DNA from: Pseudomonadota bacterium
GTDB lineage: Bacteria; Pseudomonadota; Alphaproteobacteria; Rhodobacterales; Rhodobacteraceae
Reading direction: 5' to 3'
DNA: 20,210 nucleotides
Assembly: GCA_027592105.1 (NCBI GenBank)
Contig: JAQCLA010000016.1
Coordinates: forward strand, 1 to 20,210
The position numbers and the translations under genes are program-made. Positions 15,633 through 20,210 of the stretch are shown here, one piece after another; the stretch's first letter is position 1; the number at the start of each line of letters is the position of its first letter. The notes under the pieces were generated by a model. The model searched no databases. It saw only the letters and a program-made list of their open reading frames with translations, and had not been told where the DNA came from.

Positions 15633-17087
15633 TTATCCCAAACGATAATTCGGGCTTTCGCGGGTGATCTGAACATCATGGACATGGCTTTCCTTCAGCC
15701 CGGCCCCGGTGATGCGCACGAAACGGCAATCACGGCGCATCTCATCGACAGTGGCACAGCCCGTATAGCCCATTGCCGCACGCAAACCGCCAACGAGTTG
15801 GTGAACAACGGCACTGGCCGAACCCTTATAGGGCACTTGGCCCTCGATCCCCTCGGGCACCAGCTTGTCGGAGGCGGCATCTTTCTGGAAATACCGATCC
15901 GCCGAGCCGCGCGCCATCGCCCCAAGGCTGCCCATGCCGCGATAGCTTTTGAAGCTGCGCCCTTGATACAAGATCACCTCGCCGGGGCTTTCATCCGTCC
16001 CTGCGATCATACTGCCGACCATGGCGCAATGCGCGCCTGCCGCGATCGCCTTGGCGAAATCGCCCGAATACTTGATCCCACCATCCGCGATCACCGGCGT
16101 GCCGCTGTCGGCGGCAGCAGCTGCGCAATCTATGATCGCGGTCAGCTGTGGCACACCCACGCCCGCCACGATGCGGGTGGTGCAGATCGAGCCGGGGCCG
16201 ATGCCCACCTTGATCGCGTCCGCGCCTGCGCCGATCAAAGCGCGCGTCGCCTCGGCTGTGGCGACATTGCCTGCCACGACCTGTACCGCGTTTGACAACG
16301 CCTTGACCCGCTCGACCGCGCGCGCCACCCCTTCGGAATGGCCATGCGCCGTATCGATCACGATCAGATCACAGCCCGCATCGATCAGGGCCGCGGAACG
16401 TTCAAAACCCGCATCCCCCACGGTGGTCGCCGCAGCCACGCGCAGCCGCCCCAACTCATCCTTGCAGGCTTGCGGATTCAGCACCGCGCGCTCGGTATCT
16501 TTCAAGGTCAACAGACCCGTGAGCTTACCCACTGCATCGGTGACCAACAGCTTTTCGATCCGGCGCGATTTCATCAAGCTGATGGCTTGGGCCCGGTCGG
16601 CAGGTTCGCGCAAAATGGCAAGGTTCTCGGTCGTCATCATCACCCGCACGGGGGTGTCGTCATGCTCGGCGAAGCGCATATCACGATTGGTCACGATGCC
16701 CAGAACGCGGCGCTGGTCATCGACCACCGGAAAACCGGTAAAGCCATAGCGCTCCATCAGCGCGCGCGCATCGGCCAAGGTTTGATCCGGGGTGAGCGTG
16801 ACAGGGCTATAAACGATCCCGCTCTCGAAACGTTTGACGCGGCGCACCTCGCGGGCTTGCGCCTCGATATCGAGGTTGCGATGGATCACGCCCATGCCGC
16901 CTGCTTGCGCCATGGCGATCGCCATGCGCCCTTCGGTGACCGTATCCATCGCCGAAGACAGCAACGGAATATTGAGCAAGATCGACTTGGTCACCCGCGT
17001 GCGCGTATCGGCCGTAGCCGGCAAGACGGAACTCGCTCCGGGTACGAGCAAAACATCATCGAAGGTCAGTGCCTCGCGAATCTCCAT
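15633..17087 (-). CDS. guaB: Inosine-5'-monophosphate dehydrogenase
   Basis: NAD-dependent oxidation of IMP to XMP, the committed step of guanine nucleotide synthesis; a cytosolic homotetramer. It is 484 residues, the usual length. The N-terminal barrel strand has TFDDVLLVPG (8-17), a paired CBS (Bateman) domain spans about 93-205, the catalytic loop GIGPGSICTTR (295-305) contains Cys302, the phosphate-binding DGGIKYSGD is at 335-343, and the flap segment YRGMGSLGAM at 382-391. The start ATG at 17087 has AAGGAGA at 17093-17099, five bases away; a GTG at 17117 would add ten residues and lacks a ribosome site. It lies 93 bases after rlmE and 31 bases before rsmB. Confidence 0.98.
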   Translation of the reverse strand: MEIREALTFDDVLLVPGASSVLPATADTRTRVTKSILLNIPLLSSAMDTVTEGRMAIAMAQAGGMGVIHRNLDIEAQAREVRRVKRFESGIVYSPVTLTPDQTLADARALMERYGFTGFPVVDDQRRVLGIVTNRDMRFAEHDDTPVRVMMTTENLAILREPADRAQAISLMKSRRIEKLLVTDAVGKLTGLLTLKDTERAVLNPQACKDELGRLRVAAATTVGDAGFERSAALIDAGCDLIVIDTAHGHSEGVARAVERVKALSNAVQVVAGNVATAEATRALIGAGADAIKVGIGPGSICTTRIVAGVGVPQLTAIIDCAAAAADSGTPVIADGGIKYSGDFAKAIAAGAHCAMVGSMIAGTDESPGEVILYQGRSFKSYRGMGSLGAMARGSADRYFQKDAASDKLVPEGIEGQVPYKGSASAVVHQLVGGLRAAMGYTGCATVDEMRRDCRFVRITGAGLKESHVHDVQITRESPNYRLG

Positions 17088-17180
17088 CGGGGTCTCCTTG
17101 GGCTTCAGCGTTGGCACGTCCCTATTTCATGCAGCGCGTCAGAGGAAAAGAGCGAAAACCGCATATGCCGCGCAATCGCC

Positions 17181-17915
17181 TTATTGATCATCATCACCAA
17201 GGTCACGAAAACCCGTGGCCACGACGAATTTCTCGGAACTATCGGCCCGGCTTGCGGGTGGTTTGACATTCACGACCTTGTCGAAACGCTTTTTTAGGAG
17301 CGCCTGCAAACTTCCCTCGGCGCCGCCTGCCAAGACCTTGGCGACAAAGGTGCCGCCGGGCTCCAACACGTCAAAAGCCAGCTGCGCCGCCGCCTCGCAC
17401 AGCGCCACGATCCTGATATGATCGGTCTGCTTATGGCCCGAGGATGCGGCGGCCATATCGCTCATCACCACATCGGCGCGCCCGCCAAGCCATGTCTTGA
17501 CCTGTTCATCGGCCCCATCTTCGAGAAAATCGAGCACATGCAGCTCCACACCCGCGATGGGATCGACCTCTTGCAAATCGACACCGATGATGCGGCCGAC
17601 GGCTTTGCCTGATTTCTCGCCCAGGGCATTGACGCGTGGCACCGCCACTTGGCACCAGCCCCCCGGCGCACAGCCCAAATCCACCACCCGCGCACCGGGC
17701 ACGAGAAAGCGGAATTTATCGTCCAATTCCATGATCTTGAAGGCTGCGCGCCCGCGATAGCCTTCGCGCTTGGCGCGTTGCACATAAGGATCGTTGAGCT
17801 GGCGTTCCAACCACAGAGTCGAGCTGAGCTTGCGCCCGCGCGCGGTTTTGACCTTGGTGCGCAACTCGCGCTGCCCGCGTCCGCTTGTGGATTTGCCGGT
17901 GGGGGTTTTGGTCAT
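17181..17915 (-). CDS. rlmE: 23S rRNA (uridine-2'-O-)-methyltransferase RlmE (RrmJ/FtsJ)
   Basis: Methylates the 2'-OH of U2552 in the A-loop of 23S rRNA, a late step in 50S subunit maturation. It is 244 residues, with a basic N-terminal extension (about 1-30, rich in Lys, Arg, Thr, Ser) followed by the FtsJ domain. The SAM loop DLGCAPGGW is at 79-87. The catalytic K-D-K-E set is Lys60 (AAFKIMEL), Asp153 (VVMSDMA), Lys193 (TFVAKVL) and Glu228 (SSEKFVV). The ATG at 17915 has AGGAAAG just upstream; a TTG frame extension to 17945 is unlikely. It precedes guaB by 93 bases on the same strand and may share a transcript. Confidence 0.96.
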   Translation of the reverse strand: MTKTPTGKSTSGRGQRELRTKVKTARGRKLSSTLWLERQLNDPYVQRAKREGYRGRAAFKIMELDDKFRFLVPGARVVDLGCAPGGWCQVAVPRVNALGEKSGKAVGRIIGVDLQEVDPIAGVELHVLDFLEDGADEQVKTWLGGRADVVMSDMAAASSGHKQTDHIRIVALCEAAAQLAFDVLEPGGTFVAKVLAGGAEGSLQALLKKRFDKVVNVKPPASRADSSEKFVVATGFRDLGDDDQ

Positions 17916-18009
17916 GCGCGCTTTCCTGACTTCGTCTTGCCCCAAATACGCATGCGCGCGACGAAAGGCAAAGCGCTGTCATCACATGGGGCAGAATGAC
18001 CGCCAAGGG

Positions 18010-18035
18010 GCGCGCGCTGCGCAAGCAACGCGCGC
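18010..18035 (-). terminator. GC-rich stem-loop after acuI
   Basis: Ten-base arms GCGCGCGCTG and CAACGCGCGC (one wobble pair) around a six-base loop, starting 17 bases after the acuI stop. There is no U-tract on the minus strand, so it may be a weak or factor-assisted terminator or a message-stabilising 3' stem that ends the dmdA-acuI transcript before rlmE. Confidence 0.5.
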
Positions 18036-18051
18036 TTGTTGACCACGCACT

Positions 18052-19044
18052 TCAGGCGCGCGTGTCGACCACCACCCGGCCGCGCACCTGACCGGCGAGG
18101 ATATCGGCCCCAAGCTTGGGCAGATCGGCCAAACCCGCCGGGGTGATCATCGCTGCAAGCTTGTCCATCGGTAGATCGCGCGCGATCCGCTCCCATGCCC
18201 GGAGGCGGTTTTCATAGGGTTGCATTACGCTGTCGATGCCCAGAAGGTTCACACCGCGCAGCAAGAACGGGATCACCGTCGCAGGCAAGCCTGCACCCCC
18301 CGCAAGCCCCACCGCCGCGACCGAGCCGCCGTAGTTCATCTGCCCCAGGACACGCGCCAACATCGCGCCGCCCACCGCATCGACACACCCCGCCCAAGTC
18401 TCGGCCTCCAGCGGGCGCTTGACGGTCTCGGCCAGATCGCTGCGCGCCACGATCCGCGCCGCCCCCAAACCATGCAGGTAATCGGCCTGTTCCGCCCGGC
18501 CTGTCACAGCGGCGACCTTGTAGCCGAGATTGGCCAAGATCGCGGTCGCGACCGAGCCGACACCGCCCGCAGCACCGGTGACCAAAACCTCGCCCTTTTC
18601 GGGGGTGAGCCCATGATCTTCCAGCGCCATCACCGCCAGCATCGCGGTAAAGCCTGCCGTGCCCACGGCCATCGCCTCGCGTGTGGTCAACCCTTTTGGC
18701 AGCGGCACCAGCCAATCGGCTTTGACACGCGCCTTTTCAGCATAGCCGCCCCAATGCGCCTCGCCCACGCGCCAGCCGGTCAACACCACCTTGTCACCCG
18801 CGCTGTAGCGCGCATCGTCGGAGGCCAGCACCGTGCCGGCAAAGTCGATCCCCGGCACATGCGGGTAGTTTCTGACCAAACCGCCGCCCGTACCCACGCA
18901 CAGCCCGTCCTTGTAGTTCACAGTCGAATATTCGACCGCGACCGTCACATCGCCCGCGGGCAGACGATCATCGGCGAGCGTTTGAACAGCGGCATGGCTT
19001 GTGCCGGATTCATCTTTTTCAACGACGAGAGCGCGAAATGTCAT
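18052..19044 (-). CDS. acuI: Acryloyl-CoA reductase (NADPH), AcuI
   Basis: Reduces toxic acryloyl-CoA, formed from DMSP-derived carbon, to propionyl-CoA. It is a 330-residue zinc-independent medium-chain dehydrogenase/reductase of the YhdH/AcuI type. The NADPH-binding VTGAAGGVGS is at 155-164, the substrate-side motif VNYKDGL at 42-48, and HVPGIDFAGTV at 62-72. The Cys/His zinc ligands of alcohol dehydrogenases are absent. The start at 19044 has GGAAAGG upstream at normal spacing. It follows dmdA by 52 bases on the same strand, the arrangement known from roseobacters such as Ruegeria pomeroyi, which raises confidence in AcuI over a generic quinone oxidoreductase. Confidence 0.93.
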   Translation of the reverse strand: MTFRALVVEKDESGTSHAAVQTLADDRLPAGDVTVAVEYSTVNYKDGLCVGTGGGLVRNYPHVPGIDFAGTVLASDDARYSAGDKVVLTGWRVGEAHWGGYAEKARVKADWLVPLPKGLTTREAMAVGTAGFTAMLAVMALEDHGLTPEKGEVLVTGAAGGVGSVATAILANLGYKVAAVTGRAEQADYLHGLGAARIVARSDLAETVKRPLEAETWAGCVDAVGGAMLARVLGQMNYGGSVAAVGLAGGAGLPATVIPFLLRGVNLLGIDSVMQPYENRLRAWERIARDLPMDKLAAMITPAGLADLPKLGADILAGQVRGRVVVDTRA

Positions 19045-19061
19045 AGCCTGTTACCTTTCCA

Positions 19062-19087
19062 CTGCGAACATCAAAAACACATCGCAG
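19062..19087 (-). repeat. Inverted repeat in the dmdA-acuI gap
   Basis: CTGCGA and TCGCAG arms (6 bases) are separated by 14 AT-rich bases, in the 52-base gap after the dmdA stop. It could be a processing or stability element that sets the relative levels of DmdA and AcuI. The arms are short; chance is possible. Confidence 0.3.
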
Positions 19088-19096
19088 ATTATTGTT

Positions 19097-20200
19097 TTAA
19101 ATCCAGAATTTATCATTCACCACGGCAGGGTAGCTGCCATCTTGGGTCACGACATGCAGCGGTGTTCCCGCATCCCAATGGGTCATGCGCACCATGCCGA
19201 TACCCACGCCACAGCCGAAATCGGGCGATTGCGCGGCCGATGTCACCTGTCCGACGCGGGTCGTGCCGGCCATCAGCGCCCAAGGCCTGTCGCAGCGCGG
19301 CAAGCTTTTGCTGTCGATCGCGATGGCGCGCACCTGCTTGATCGGCCCTTCCTTGGCGACCCGCAGAAGCGCATCGCGCCCGATGCATCCGATCGCCGTG
19401 GCCGTGTTGCAAAACCGGCCAAGGCCCGCCTCATGCGGGGTATTCTCGGCCGTCATGTCATTGCCATAGCTCAGCAATCCACCCTCGACCCGCTCGATCC
19501 CATTGGGGCATCCGGCGCGCACATCCAGATCGCGACCCGCCTCCATCAGAGCGTGCCACAAGGGCATGCCGATATCGCCGCCTGCGACATAGATCTCAAA
19601 GCCGCCTTGCTTGGAATAGCCCGAGCGCGCGATCACCATATCGCGGCCTTGGAAATCGAAATGTCCAAAGCGGAAAAAGCGAATGTCGCGCACCGCATCG
19701 CCAAAGACGCGCGCCATCAGATCATCGGCTTTCGGCCCTTGCACCGCCAAGGGCGAAACATCGGGCTCATCGATCAAGACATCAAGCCGGTAGCCATAGG
19801 CGATCCCTTTGACCCACAACAACAAATCGCTGTCGGCAATCGAGATCCACCAGCGATCCTCGGCCAGTTTCACCGCGACAGGATCATTGAGCATGCCGCC
19901 TGTCTCATCGACCATCGGCACATAATAGCACTGGCCCGGCAACATGCCGCGCAGATCGCGCGGGGTCAGCATTTGCACCAGTTTGGCCGCATCCGGGCCG
20001 CGCACCTCCACCTGCCGCTCGCAGGCGACATCCCAGATCTGCACCGCCGATTTCAGATGGTGGTAATCCTCCTCCACCGAACGGAAGACCGTCGGCAAAA
20101 GCATGCGGTTATAAACCGTGTAGGCGCTGACGCCTGCGGCTTCCACCCCGTCGGAAAAAGGGGTGCGGCGCAAGCGGCGCGAGGGCGAAATCAACGCCAT
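19097..20200 (-). CDS. dmdA: Dimethylsulfoniopropionate demethylase, DmdA
   Basis: Transfers a methyl group from DMSP to tetrahydrofolate, giving 3-methylmercaptopropionate and 5-methyl-THF, the first step of the DMSP demethylation pathway of marine bacteria. It is 367 residues, the usual length, and belongs to the GcvT/aminomethyltransferase fold. Features distinguishing it from GcvT are the N-terminus MALISPSRRLRRTPF, the segment YNRMLLPTVF (30-39), GGMLNDPVAVKL (101-112), RSGYSKQGGFEIY (192-204) and GIERVEGGLLSYGNDMT (234-250). The ATG at 20200 has AGG of a ribosome site at the window edge (20208-20210). The promoter lies outside the window. Its neighbour acuI supports the assignment and indicates DMSP catabolism. 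Confidence 0.95.
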   Translation of the reverse strand: MALISPSRRLRRTPFSDGVEAAGVSAYTVYNRMLLPTVFRSVEEDYHHLKSAVQIWDVACERQVEVRGPDAAKLVQMLTPRDLRGMLPGQCYYVPMVDETGGMLNDPVAVKLAEDRWWISIADSDLLLWVKGIAYGYRLDVLIDEPDVSPLAVQGPKADDLMARVFGDAVRDIRFFRFGHFDFQGRDMVIARSGYSKQGGFEIYVAGGDIGMPLWHALMEAGRDLDVRAGCPNGIERVEGGLLSYGNDMTAENTPHEAGLGRFCNTATAIGCIGRDALLRVAKEGPIKQVRAIAIDSKSLPRCDRPWALMAGTTRVGQVTSAAQSPDFGCGVGIGMVRMTHWDAGTPLHVVTQDGSYPAVVNDKFWI

Positions 20201-20210
20201 TCGGGAACCT

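Noticed and set aside
17088..17180. Possible purine-sensing riboswitch or promoter in front of guaB
   Set aside because: The 93-base gap shows no riboswitch-like conserved core or strong stem, and no convincing -35/-10 pair; guaB may simply be read from the rlmE transcript.
15678..17297. Long plus-strand frames opposite guaB (15678-16295, 16338-17297)
   Set aside because: They are antisense shadows of a complete IMP dehydrogenase, have no credible ribosome sites, and have His/Arg-rich composition.
18220..19341. A 373-residue plus-strand frame across acuI and into dmdA
   Set aside because: It spans the boundary of two well-supported genes on the other strand and has no recognisable domain.

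Overview
The window looks like a chromosomal segment from an alphaproteobacterium of the order Rhodobacterales (Rhodobacteraceae/roseobacter type). The evidence is an SUF/ISC cluster headed by an iscR gene lacking the usual Fe-S cysteines, a GTTC-N7-GTTC LexA box upstream of recA, a CckA hybrid kinase gene with a CtrA-type box upstream, and a dmdA-acuI pair for dimethylsulfoniopropionate (DMSP) use. The DNA is GC-rich and densely coded. No gene-free gap exceeds about 190 bases. I see no tRNA, rRNA, insertion sequence, phage gene or CRISPR array.

Layout, left to right. Positions 1-5205 (minus strand) hold an iron-sulfur assembly operon read from right to left: iscR, an IscS/NifS-like cysteine desulfurase, sufB, a 71-residue two-helix membrane protein, an FkbM-family methyltransferase, and sufC, which runs off the left edge. 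The control region at 5206-5372 is shared with a divergent alpha/beta hydrolase gene. It contains a good Irr-type ICE box and two further dyads. Positions 5373-7000 (plus) carry the hydrolase (TTG start), a 76-residue helical protein and an unrecognised 220-residue protein. That last gene converges with, and overlaps by 8 bases, a DUF1330-family gene placed directly behind alaS.

Positions 6993-11208 (minus) hold recA, a hairpin terminator, alaS and the DUF1330 gene. A LexA box and a second near-match lie between recA and a divergent small sulfotransferase-like gene (11395-11991, plus). Positions 12002-17915 (minus) read rlmE, guaB, rsmB and then cckA; a full TTAA-N7-TTAA site sits just before cckA, which encodes the kinase at the top of the CtrA phosphorelay. 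Positions 18052-20200 (minus) read dmdA then acuI: DMSP demethylase followed by the reductase that removes toxic acryloyl-CoA.

Most genes are well-known housekeeping families. I did not find a clearly new multi-gene system. The points most worth following are the putative CtrA feedback site at cckA, the Irr-type box and cysteine-poor IscR controlling the suf operon, the methyltransferase/membrane-protein pair inserted between sufB and sufC, and the stem-loops in the suf intercistronic gaps.
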